Shown here: piece by piece, positions 1-7,960 of the stretch
Position numbering within the stretch: the stretch's first letter is position 1
Layout: each line of letters begins with the position of its first letter
From: Smittium culicis
Taxonomy: Eukaryota > Kickxellomycota > Harpellomycetes > Harpellales > Legeriomycetaceae
Direction of reading: 5' to 3'
DNA length: 10,321 nucleotides
Assembly (NCBI GenBank): GCA_001970855.1
Contig: LSSN01000645.1
Span: 1 to 10,321, forward strand
Notes under the pieces: generated by a model
Databases searched by the model: none
Told to the model about the DNA's origin: nothing
The model's input: the letters and a program-made list of their open reading frames with translations, nothing else
Translations under genes and position numbers: made by a program

Positions 1-68
1 TAATAGGCTTGGAACAAATTAGATTCTATGAAGTTAGAGGATAACAATATCTATAATCAACCTCAAAA

Positions 69-390
69 ATGCGAAGAAAATCTTTGAAACCTGAATCAAG
101 ATCCATAATTTTTTGTATTTACATGTCTTGATCAGTAGAAAATCTGGGAGAAATTAAAATTTTACAGATTTTTGAGAAATATTGTGATTATTTGGGTATA
201 AATTTTCAGGAATTTAATATTTTACTAATGATTTCAGAGTTTAAATGAGGTAAAAAAGAAAAGAGGTATAATATAATAGAAAATACGTGGTAAATTTAAA
301 TATCCATCTTTTCGAAAGTAGGAATTAGATGCTTATGATTATTTTTGGAATGTTGAAATTAAGCTATCTTTTAGAGGATGTATTAGTTAA
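69..390 (+). pseudogene. Decayed transposase-like fragment (N-terminal half)
   Basis: From the ATG at 69 one frame reads 20 codons to TGA (129-131), 38 codons to TGA (246-248) and 14 codons to TAA (291-293). The +1 frame then continues from about 280 to TAA at 388-390, with one TAG at 319-321. The start has a basic N-terminus and KPESRSIIFCIY. This recalls the opening of insect DDE-type transposases, in which a basic stretch is followed by a conserved SEAR/ESR-I-VY block before a helix-turn-helix. The later piece with ELDAYDYF and KLSFRGCIS recalls the second helix-turn-helix region of the same proteins, with an apparent internal deletion between them. That family link is from memory of motif shape, not a search. 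No catalytic DDE residues, terminal repeats or target duplication were found. It could instead be an unrelated decayed gene or chance. Confidence 0.35.
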
Positions 391-455
391 AATTTTAATT
401 TGAAATTTTCATCGAATATAAACTGTGATAAATCACAAATAGATAATAAAATTAA

Positions 456-707
456 AAATTACATTACCATAACCACATATTAATTCTAAAAGAAAATTGC
501 AATTTTTCCAATGATAAAACTAAGGAATAGTCAAATCAGAGTCATAAACAAATCTATGAGATTCCAATACCTAAATAGCATTCAATATATGTGATTAAAG
601 CCAAAGAATTTTTTTATTCTTGCAAGAGAGCTTTAAATAGAAATAATGAGCTCTGATCAAAATTATATGTTGTACTGGACAAGATGAAAATTTTTAATAA
701 CGATTAA
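456..707 (+). pseudogene. Long reading frame broken by three stops, unidentified
   Basis: One frame runs 83 codons from 456 to the TAA at 705-707. It is interrupted only by TAG at 528-530, TAG at 576-578 and TGA at 654-656, where six to eight stops would be expected at this composition. It is in the same phase as the frame opening at 69, so it may be the decayed downstream part of the same element. The translated pieces are mixed hydrophilic (for example VIKAKEFFYSCKRALNRNN, 592-647) and I do not recognise them. The excess over chance is modest. Confidence 0.15.
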
Positions 708-819
708 TTAATAGTAATAATTAATGACATGATATTCGCGGTAATTTGAGTATTTTAGACTAAAATATGATTTATTTTTCTAATAAAATAATAAAAAACT
801 TTATTCAAATAATTTATTA

Positions 820-829
820 TACACGTGTA
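820..829. repeat. 10-bp perfect palindrome with CACGTG core
   Basis: TACACGTGTA is its own reverse complement and contains an E-box-type CACGTG. It is G+C-rich against its surroundings. No gene start lies nearby, so a regulatory role is not supported. Confidence 0.3.
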
Positions 830-1454
830 ACAAAAAAATCACAAAAAAAAGATAAAGAATTCATTTTTTGAGAAATTCATTATAAAAATTAAAAACGACG
901 TTATCATAAATTATTATATTATTAAAAGTAAAATAATCGATTAGTATGACTAAAAATTCATCAAAATATAATATAATTAAATTTTTTGAACAAAAATCAG
1001 TGTAAACCAAATTTTATTATTCAATTAGTCAGTATTTCAGATTTATTCAATTTACACACTTTAAATAAATACGTATAAAAATAAAAAATAGTTATTAGGG
1101 TTTTATATGTACCTTTATTAATAAAATAGTAGTTTTATTGATTATTTATTCACATATATAATTATGTGATTATAATAGACTCTGAAATGTTAATGTTCAT
1201 CCAAAAATGTCATATTATTTCTGAATTTTTGATATAACCTGAAGTCGTCTGCTATTCATGAATCAAAAAAGCGAATTAATAATAAATTTTTGAACTGAAT
1301 ATTGATAAAAAGTATAAATATATCGTCAAAGAGTGCAAATATACAGATTTGGATAATGAAATGATTATTTTTTAAAAAAAATAGTTTATAATATCGTTAT
1401 GACTTTATATTCATGAACATCTAATTAGAAATTTTCTCGTAGTATTTTTATCAT

Positions 1455-1471
1455 ATTCTACGTGGTAGAAT
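1455..1471. repeat. Short hairpin, 7-bp arms
   Basis: ATTCTAC (1455-1461) and GTAGAAT (1465-1471) are perfect inverted arms around the loop GTG. No flanking gene gives it a role. Confidence 0.35.
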
Positions 1472-2095
1472 TTTTTATAGTTTGATTTAATAAACTTAAT
1501 TATATAAAATCAATTTAATTATGTACCGCATAAAATTTTTTTATACTATTTTCTAATAATAATTATATAATTATCTAAAAATTCAAATTCAAATTATTAA
1601 ATATAACTCTAAAATCAGAATTTTCCCGCGAAATTGTAAAGGTTGATATTTAATCTATTTATCTGAAACTTATTTAACTGTTACTATATAATTGGTTTTT
1701 AAAGCTATTTCAAATTGCAATTCTTATGAAATATAATAAAAATTAAGCTAAAGCACCACGATAAATTATTTCGCTCTATTTCGAAATAAAATATTTTATT
1801 ATATAATCTCAATTATTTGAATCTTCTCAAAATGCACTTGACGTTACTAGTAATATCACAGATTAAAATATAAAACTGTTCCAATGAAATGTATATTTTT
1901 TTTGAGTTGCGTTTGGTTATTAAATAATATGATTAAAACTTGTCAAATTCAAGTATAAAATATATTATTGATTGCAAAAATTTGTAGAATGTCTTTTTTA
2001 TATATACTAATAATAAAAAATTATGAAAATATCAAGCAAAATGTTAGATAATTGAGTAAATTAGAATTAACTAATCATATTTTCACTCTCTGACC

Positions 2096-2111
2096 ATAAC
2101 AGGAATGTTAT
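2096..2111. repeat. Short inverted repeat, 6-bp arms
   Basis: ATAACA (2096-2101) and TGTTAT (2106-2111) flank a 4-base loop. Such arms are expected by chance in this composition. Confidence 0.25.
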
Positions 2112-2401
2112 CTTATATAATAATAACGCTTTTAGAACCATGATATTCTAAATATATTAAAAATTTCAAACTGATAATTAAATTCGATTAATAGGTTATT
2201 TATTAATCCTTATAATTTTTTATAATCTAATTGATTTAAATAAAAAATTAACAATGAATTCATTTGATTGTTAATGAAAATTATATAATAATAAATAACA
2301 TATTAACTTTATAGGACACAAAATTTATCAAAGATTATTATTTAAACTTTAAAATATATTTCTTAGTAATCAGAGAATAATTTATCAAAAAATATTATTC
2401 T

Positions 2402-2413
2402 AGCTTATAAGCT
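2402..2413. repeat. 12-bp perfect palindrome
   Basis: AGCTTATAAGCT is its own reverse complement. It stands alone and no function can be inferred. Confidence 0.3.
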
Positions 2414-2710
2414 GATTCTTTTATTAATTATATTACCATCGAGTCTTATATTTGATACCCGTATTAAAAAGAGACTTTATTTCACTTCTTCAGCTATTAA
2501 TAAATATTTCATTTAAAAAATGTGCAAATAATAATGTTTTATTTGCTATTTTTATTGTGCAAATATAAAATTTTGAAAATCAAAGGTAAAGAAAAGTAAA
2601 TAAAGTTAGTTAAAATATACATTCAAGATAAAGTTGACACCCAGGCATTCATTTTTTTCCCATTGATATATTTAATATTAAATAAAAAGCCAGTTAAAAT
2701 TATCAAAAAA

Positions 2711-2762
2711 ATAATTACCAGAAAACTCAAACTTTGAACATTTTATATTGGATAATTACCAG
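2711..2762 (+). repeat. 11-bp direct repeat 41 bp apart
   Basis: ATAATTACCAG occurs at 2711-2721 and again at 2752-2762. The spacer is too small for an ordinary transposon and the copies do not bound terminal repeats. A local duplication or chance are both possible. It lies in a segment (2641-2830) with slightly higher G+C than the 2 kb before it. Confidence 0.3.
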
Positions 2763-2770
2763 TGTGAGGA

Positions 2771-2789
2771 CCGATTGTCGGATTTTTTT
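2771..2789 (+). repeat. Small hairpin followed by T7
   Basis: CCGA (2771-2774) and TCGG (2778-2781) pair around TTG and are followed by a run of seven T (2783-2789). It mimics a bacterial intrinsic terminator. The stem is only 4 bp and nothing else in the window is bacterial, so I annotate structure only. Confidence 0.3.
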
Positions 2790-3245
2790 AAACTGTTTAG
2801 CTTTCGAATATAGCTGATCTAGCAAGCTGTACCAAATTTAGAAAAAATACTACTTATGATATTTAAAAAATTTTTTTTTCTAAAATCTAAAATCTAAAAG
2901 TACTAGTAAATCAAAAAAAAAAAAATCCTAGCTACAAATAAAATGTTTTATTTATAAATACGATCGAATGAAATAGTTCAATATTTAATATTTAATATGA
3001 ATATCTTGATTTTTTTATTTATAATAAAATTAAAAATGCTATTAAACTTAATTATCGTTATTTCCGTTCTCAAAAATTTTTATATTGGTAAAAATTAAAT
3101 TAATAAAATTCTATAAATTATGATTCATATCTATTGATGATAAGTACGAGAAAATATTTTTTTACATGTTTTTATAGTGTATTTATTGAGAAGACTGGAT
3201 TTTTTTTATCCCATGTGTATATTATATTCACTCTGGTTTTAGCAG

Positions 3246-3267
3246 TTTTTTTTTTTTTTTTTTTTTT
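3246..3267 (+). repeat. T22 homopolymer
   Basis: Twenty-two consecutive T are followed directly by GCAG. It can be read as a mononucleotide microsatellite, as the minus-strand tail of a retroposed sequence, or as the polypyrimidine tract of a 3' splice site with AG at 3270-3271. No target-site duplication was found to support retroposition. Confidence 0.6.
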
Positions 3268-3292
3268 GCAGAAAGTTCCTATATTTTCACTT

Positions 3293-3451
3293 AATTGCGT
3301 GTATAATAACTCAAAGGAAAATTTTCTATTAGAAATTCATTGATTTATGTTGGTATGAATTTTACGCGATGTCGTCAAGTCACCTGAGATTTCTCAAAGT
3401 GTCACCAACCATTTATTGAAAATCGGGCGTAGCAGTGAGTATTTTTTTTGA
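3293..3451 (+). pseudogene. Decayed mariner-like transposase fragment (second helix-turn-helix)
   Basis: One frame, broken by TGA at 3341-3343 and 3356-3358 and ending at TGA 3449-3451, carries a leucine-rich piece ending FLLEIH and then RDVVKSPEISQSVTNHLLKI, G, RSSEY. In mariner-family (IS630/Tc1/mariner) transposases the second helix-turn-helix of the paired-like DNA-binding domain has the same order: a leucine-rich helix, RD/RE-LA, a VS-S-TV turn, HL-K-IG and a following basic/aromatic stretch before the WVPHEL motif. The spacing from LLE to RD to IG fits. The WVPHEL motif, the DDD catalytic core and terminal repeats are not visible, so this is a small dead piece. The frame extends upstream without a stop to an ATG at 3134, but that part crosses the T22 run and looks unrelated. 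The similarity is judged by eye. Confidence 0.45.
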
Positions 3452-3734
3452 ATTTTTGAATTAATTTTATTAACTGACTATTTTAGTTCAATTCGATTAA
3501 TTTAATTATCATTTAATATTATTACTTGAGTATAATAAATTTATATAAAAATTTCTTTTTTCAGTAAATAATATAAATTTTAAAAATTAAAAAAATTATT
3601 ATGATAACATGAAAAGTAAATTGCCTTTATTAAAGAATTTTGTTTAAATGACGAATTTTAAAATATTTTTTTCTTTAGTTTATTTATAATGTTATAAAAA
3701 ATTATTTTATCTGTTTTTATTTTTCATATTATTC

Positions 3735-3756
3735 ATAATAAACAAATAATAAACAA
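3735..3756 (+). repeat. Tandem duplication, two 11-bp units
   Basis: ATAATAAACAA is present twice head to tail at 3735-3745 and 3746-3756. This is a typical replication-slippage product in A+T-rich DNA. Confidence 0.6.
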
Positions 3757-3883
3757 AATATTTCTCAAAACTCTAAAATTTTATAATCCTTGGATTATAA
3801 ATTAAATTAAAATACGATTTCACAATTCATAACATGAATTAAACTTTCTATTTCAAATAAAACCTCACAAAAAACCGACCTTA

Positions 3884-3895
3884 TCCCTTCAGGGA
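3884..3895. repeat. Short G+C-rich hairpin
   Basis: TCCCT (3884-3888) and AGGGA (3891-3895) are inverted around TC. The two-base loop is too tight for a stable stem end. No associated gene was seen. Confidence 0.25.
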
Positions 3896-4055
3896 AAATA
3901 AAACACCATTTTATATCGATTAGTCTTTTAAAAATGTAAAAAAATTCTATTAATGGTCATTATTAATTTTTTTATTAAAATTTTTTGATAATTATCACGT
4001 AAATTAATTAAATAGCGATTTTAAGCAGGCGTACAAGTCACTCAATGTAATAGAT

Positions 4056-4605
4056 TCATATAAAATTCTCAAAAAAAAAAAAAAAAAAAAACTTATTAAA
4101 TAAGATATCCTTGATAACGTATCTGATGTTTTTTTGAGAAATTATCTGTCTGATTTGATGTATACAATCAGTAACATTCAGTTTATAGAAGCGAGAAAAA
4201 AAATCCGTGGACCACAATTTCGCTTTATCAAAACTAAAAAATACGAATTTTTATTGAAATTCTATATATCCAGAAATGAATAAAATTGTTGAAAGTTACC
4301 TTTAAAATAAATAAATAGAATTTTTGAATATCTTCAGAGTTTAAAAAGATGATAGATGCTATATAGGTTACCTATTTACTATCTAGAAACTTCAATACTA
4401 GAATTTTATCCGAAAATTGTATCGTAAGATACAAACTTTTAGTTAGGCATTATCACTTTCTAAAATCTCTATACGAATAGCTTCAAAAAAATAAGATTAG
4501 AAAAAATGTGTGCCCTATTTGAGTAAATTGTGAAATAAAATTAAAGCAACTCCGAAGTCTTGAAAATCCTGTATCTAATGTAGCTGATTGAATGATATAC
4601 AGTCT
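4056..4605 (-). pseudogene. Minus-strand run of open frames, unidentified
   Basis: Three minus-strand pieces are unusually open. The first is 4605-4486 (40 codons, TGA at 4483-4485; contains SATLDTGFSRLRSCFNF). The second is 4449-4234 in the same phase, with one internal TAG at 4372-4374 and ending in TAG. The third is 4250-4056 in another phase (64 codons, no ATG; contains DKAKLWSTDFFSRFYKLNV and then TDCIHQIRQIISQKNIRYV). The last piece reads through the complement of the A21 run as seven Phe, which is not real coding. Counted lines here are 25-30% G+C, above background. I do not recognise a family. It may be a decayed gene with frameshifts or chance openness. Confidence 0.2.
4071..4104 (+). 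repeat. A21 homopolymer abutting a 13-bp palindrome
   Basis: Twenty-one consecutive A (4071-4091) are followed at once by CTTATTAAATAAG (4092-4104), whose 6-bp arms pair around a central A. It may be a simple microsatellite or the poly(A) tail of a plus-strand retroposed copy. No AATAAA signal or target duplication could be tied to it. Confidence 0.55.
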
Positions 4606-5144
4606 TTAGAATGAAATTAATTTAAATTAAGGTCATATTGATTTAAAAAAAAACACAGATTATAGCATACAAAGCATAATTGAATAATTTAAAAAGTAAC
4701 TATTTCCTTTTTAATTTAATTTTTCAAAAGATTTCGAATTGGTGGTTGTGCTGTAGAAATTGGCGTAAAATTTTCAACTGATTGATATTTATTTTTTGTT
4801 TTGCGTTCACTTATAAAAAATTAGAAAACTACTTCGGTACAAATAATTTTATTACTTCTCCGATATAATAAGCCACAGATCTTAATACGTTTCCTAATTC
4901 TAATATATTTAATTAAAGACAATTCCATGGATTAATTTTCTAATGTACACATATGTTAGGACTCAGCACCATTTTTTAGGTCTAAAGAACTTTTGTACAT
5001 TTTATTATTCGATTTTGACAGAAATTTCGAAAAAAAATTTCACTATGAACTTTTTTTCTTAATATCAAGAAAAATGTCTAGGTTATGATCACTTTGGTAT
5101 TTATTTACTATTCTTCACTAATTTTAGCTAATATTTTTTTCCAG

Positions 5145-5381
5145 TTTTTTTTATTCATATAAAATTCATTTAATACTAAGCTTTCTGTCAAGATGGTGCT
5201 TAAAGAAGATTTAGATGGTGAAATACAGGATATTAATCAGCTTATAGAAAACTTTCTGTCCTAAACATTTAGAGGTTGTTTAACTAGTAAGAACAATGAA
5301 GATTCCGTTTTCAGAGTATACCACGAAAACAAGCCTAGATACAAGGCGAAACGTGTTTTTGTAAAAGGATTCAAGTCTTAA
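5145..5381 (+). pseudogene. Decayed first coding segment of an unknown gene
   Basis: A T-rich acceptor-like tract ends in CCAG at 5141-5144. An open frame follows from 5163, with a candidate ATG at 5193 (VKMVLKEDLDGEIQDINQLI, then ENFLS) and one TAA at 5262-5264. The same frame then gives 38 more codons, including NEDSVFRVYHENKPRYKAKR, to TAA at 5379-5381. That is 71 sense codons with a single stop, and G+C is clearly higher than in the flanks. The peptide is hydrophilic and acidic, then basic. I cannot name a family. A possible splice donor GTAAAA lies at 5361. The frame just after the ATG (+1) is also partly open, so the single stop could mask an indel. Confidence 0.35.
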
Positions 5382-5423
5382 GTGCATTTGGTAACAGGAA
5401 TAATTTCCTTGTTATTTTTCCAG

Positions 5424-5689
5424 TTTGCACACACTCTCCGTGTGAAACAGTTTCACTAAATGTAAAAAATGACAAAAAAAAGGGTAAAAGTGTGAATAAA
5501 TACTCAAATCTGCAGCAAAATCCACCTATTTTCCAAGTAATTTCAGTAATGGAGCCCCAAAGTCAGTCAAACTAAGCGCTGATGTTGATGCTGATTCAAA
5601 TTATTTTTAGTTTGCGCAGCGCATTAGTATTTAACAGCAGTTATCAAGCACAGTGTATCAAAAGAAGTAATTGTCTACAAAATTATTGA
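5424..5689 (+). pseudogene. Decayed second coding segment of the same unknown gene
   Basis: A textbook-looking acceptor (T-rich tract and CCAG, AG at 5422-5423) precedes it. One frame reads 49 codons from 5426 (CTHSPCETVSLNVKNDKKKG and on) to TAA 5573-5575 and on to TGA 5687-5689. A second frame is open from 5500 to TAG 5608-5610 with a more natural composition (SNGAPKSVKLSADVDADSNY). The likely reading is one ancestral frame with an indel between about 5490 and 5530. It is G+C-elevated, rich in Ser, Lys and Asn, and has no recognised domain. A spliced join to the upstream segment at 5361 does not keep this frame, which fits decay. Confidence 0.35.
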
Positions 5690-5966
5690 TTTTATTTTTT
5701 ATTTTTGATATAGGTATCCTAAATATGTTCCTCTCTGAGATAGCTTGGATTCAGATCGGTTTTTAGGTAATCTGTGAGTCTAAAAAAACATTACATTTAG
5801 GTTTACGAGGTATTTGAAAATAGCTTTAGCAGGATTTGATTGTGATTTTGTACTTTTCGATATTTAAAAGATATTTTTTTAGAGTATGGCTTTTTTATAA
5901 AATTTTGTTATTATGATTATTCTAAGGAATATATATTTTAATTCGTTTTTTTCTTTTTTAATTTAG

Positions 5967-6155
5967 TGTTATATTATACCGATATGGGTTTTACTATATA
6001 TAAATAAAGTTAGTGTACTTATGAGCAAATTTGCAAGTGCTTTGCCTTTTCTGAAGCGTGAATACAATTTTTTTATAAAATATGAATTATAGATAATGGG
6101 AATAGCCATAATGGTTTTGGGACCGACTATTCTCTCCAATAAAAGTCTTATATAA
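5967..6155 (+). pseudogene. Acceptor-preceded open frame, unidentified
   Basis: A long T tract ends in TTTAG at 5966. The frame from 5967 runs 41 codons, with an internal ATG at 6021 (MSKFASALPFLKREYNFFIK), to TAG at 6090-6092. It then runs 20 more codons in phase to TAA at 6153-6155. The minus strand is open over the same bases for 64 codons (6163-5969), so at most one reading is real. No domain is recognised. The position suits a third exon of the 5145-5689 remnant. Confidence 0.2.
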
Positions 6156-6314
6156 AATTTCAAACACGATATATATTATTTTTTGTTCATTTAGTTTTAT
6201 ATGTAAAAATATATTATATAACTAAATAGTAGGTCACTATTAATTTGGTGGTTTTACAAACCAATAAACTATATCGATTATTTTATTTGTGTTTGTTTAA
6301 AAATTTTTTTTTAG

Positions 6315-6440
6315 TTTGATAAATGCTCTGGTAATATTTTTTTAGCCAAACAAGGTAAAAAGTGTTGATGCTTTAAATCAATATCTTTAATTATTGAACT
6401 GTCCCATAACCAGGAAGTTCTGCGAATTCAAAAGAATTAA
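6315..6440 (+). pseudogene. Acceptor-preceded open frame, unidentified
   Basis: A T-run ending in TTTAG (AG at 6313-6314) is followed in phase 0 by FDKCSGNIFLAKQGKKC, TGA at 6366-6368, and 23 further codons in the same frame to TAA 6438-6440. The first peptide is rich in Cys, Gly and Lys, unlike chance translation of this DNA. No family is assigned. Confidence 0.2.
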
Positions 6441-6486
6441 AACGGATAAGAATTTTTATAGTATTCTTTTTTTTTTCTTTTTTCAG

Positions 6487-6558
6487 AACAGTCTCGCCGG
6501 AATTCCAGATAATTATCATTGTATCATTTTTTTTGGATATATGTATAATAAGATATGA
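6487..6558 (+). pseudogene. Possible terminal exon remnant, unidentified
   Basis: A strong polypyrimidine tract with TTTTTTCAG (AG at 6485-6486) is followed in phase 0 by NSLAGIPDNYHCIIFFGYMY and then NKI, ending at TGA 6556-6558. The first 30 bases are among the most G+C-rich near here. It could be the last coding exon of the decayed gene starting near 5145. An AATAAA occurs about 200 bases further on, but such hexamers are frequent at this composition. Confidence 0.22.
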
Positions 6559-6839
6559 TTATATTATTTTCAAATTTGGGCTCAAAATATGTGCAACATT
6601 ATTTAATTTTATGTTAATTATCTCATTTAAAATTAATTCTAGTTATTATGGCTAATTCTTATTTTAAAATTTTTTTGTAATTTCATTGCAACAATTTAAT
6701 AACAAATCTCAAGAATATGCGAGATAAAATATAGTAACGAATGTGGATATAAATAAAAAATTTTATTAAAAAAATTTACGAGTGTAAAAAACGACAAGAA
6801 ATATTATATTCAAAAAATAAATATTAGAAAAAAATACAC

Positions 6840-7202
6840 GTATAATTTGGCAGAAGAGTTTCGAACCGAATGAGGTAGAATTAATTGCGACGGTAATTTT
6901 GAAGCGCTGATGAGTAATTAAAATTTTTTCTTAAATTAGACGAGTTGATATGGGATCAATAGAGATGAATGAGTTAGTTTTGGTTTGATTATGGCGAATG
7001 ATTAGATTTGTGATCAATTAGGGTGGCCGAATTGGTTTGGAATTGATTGAATATTTGCGCATTTAAATGATTTAACATAATCATCCATTATTAAGCGAAG
7101 TTTTCCATAATTTTTTAAAGTATAACGTTTAGAATTTATTTCTTCATTTTGATTTCTCAATCGAATATAAAGAATTGAAAAATAAAAAATTCTAAATGGC
7201 AT
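6840..7202 (-). other. Segment open on both strands; 62-codon minus ORF at 7014-7202
   Basis: The plus strand here is G-rich and C-poor compared with its flanks. On the minus strand an ATG at 7202 opens 62 codons (RLRNQNEEINSKRYTLKNYG, then KLRLIMDDYVKSFKCANIQ) ending at 7014. Downstream in the same phase are two more partly open pieces to about 6800. The plus strand is also open at 6846-6917 with one stop. No domain, upstream promoter or splice structure stands out. This is a weak candidate for a small gene or exon, and chance remains likely. Confidence 0.12.
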
Positions 7203-7372
7203 ATTATGCGAATATTATCAGCTATCTTTTGCTTTTAAATTCTGCTTTTCTGAAAAAAATTTCATTCGATTGACTGCTATTTCTACATAATTTCACCAAT
7301 AACATAACGCGTAGAATTTTTTCATCTTAATTGAAAGTGCTTTTATTATTAATTTAATATTTCCCATTAAAC

Positions 7373-7385
7373 TTGGCTTAGCCAA
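7373..7385. repeat. Short hairpin, 5-bp arms
   Basis: TTGGC (7373-7377) and GCCAA (7381-7385) are inverted around TTA. It is isolated and without an associated gene. Confidence 0.25.
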
Positions 7386-7929
7386 TTCTTATATCTGAAC
7401 AAATATTTTATGATGTACCCAAGCATTAGTTGACCGCTCACATGAGTTATAAAAATTAAAATCCTTTAGAAAGCATTAATCATTTATTATCAAAACTATT
7501 AAAACGTATTTATTAGTTTTTTCACGGATAACAGAAAAAACATCTATTTGTTATTAAACCCTAGCAAGTCAATTTTTAAAAATTTACATAATTAAAACAT
7601 TTTTATTGATAGAATTTGGCCATATTTTGTAGGGAAAATTTAGTTTAATTCGCAGAAAAGGTAAAATGCAATTAATAAATTAAAGGTATTATTATGACTC
7701 AATTGGAACCATTAAATTTCATAGTTAATTAGTACTTTAATTAGCATTATTTATCCGTTTTAAAAAAAAAAAATTAACATTATCTTTTCTCGTATATCGA
7801 TATTTTATTTCGCTTTCACATAATATTTATTAAATAAAGCACATTAGTGGATTTACCAAAATTAAGTTTGAGCCAATAAATTCGTACTTTTTTCGTTAGA
7901 TTTACCCAAATGAGCAAGTGAGTGAAAAT

Positions 7930-7960
7930 TTAACCCTTTCACGGGCGGTATACAGATTTT
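7930..7960 (+). mobile_element. Candidate piggyBac-type element end (TTAA + CCCT terminus)
   Basis: TTAA at 7930-7933 is followed directly by CCCTTTCACGGGCGGTAT. PiggyBac-family elements and their MITEs insert at TTAA, and their terminal inverted repeats start with CCC or CCCT, so the order seen is that of a left terminus with the element extending rightwards. G+C over the first 18 bases is far above background. Adjacent AGAT/ATCT arms (from 7954) give a small subterminal hairpin. I found no matching inverted copy ending in GGGTTAA in the rest of the window. The element is therefore broken, very diverged, runs past the right edge, or the match is accidental. No piggyBac transposase was seen. 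Confidence 0.35.

Larger units (their letters stand above)
711..2640. other. Gene-free, very A+T-rich stretch
   Basis: No recognisable gene, RNA or transposon end was seen across these 1.9 kb. Sampled lines have 13% G+C or less. Open frames are short on both strands. The only structures noted are short perfect palindromes and hairpins, listed separately where exact. A minus-strand frame at 1813-2032 reads about 70 codons with one TAA, but it is strongly biased to I, F, K, L and Y and is compatible with chance. Confidence 0.6.

Noticed and set aside
1813..2032. Minus-strand frame of about 70 codons with one TAA
   Set aside because: Its residues are mostly I, F, K, L, Y and N as expected from random A+T-rich DNA, and G+C is not raised.
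2771..2789. Bacterial-style intrinsic terminator
   Set aside because: The stem is only 4 bp, and no bacterial gene or promoter context exists in the window.
3134..3343. 69-codon ATG ORF on the plus strand with a hydrophobic middle
   Set aside because: Its membrane-like segment is largely the T22 run read as Phe. Only its last part fits anything (the mariner-like frame), so it is not a separate gene.
5969..6163. 64-codon ATG ORF on the minus strand
   Set aside because: It overlaps a plus-strand frame that has a good acceptor in front of it. No family is recognised, and openness on both strands suggests local composition.
6855..6872. TTCGAA sequence resembling a tRNA T-arm on the minus strand
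   Set aside because: The bases on either side do not form a 5-bp T-stem, and no anticodon or D arm can be placed upstream.
7795..7802. TATCGATA, the insect DRE core-promoter motif
   Set aside because: A single copy is about what chance gives in 10 kb of this composition, and no gene start follows.
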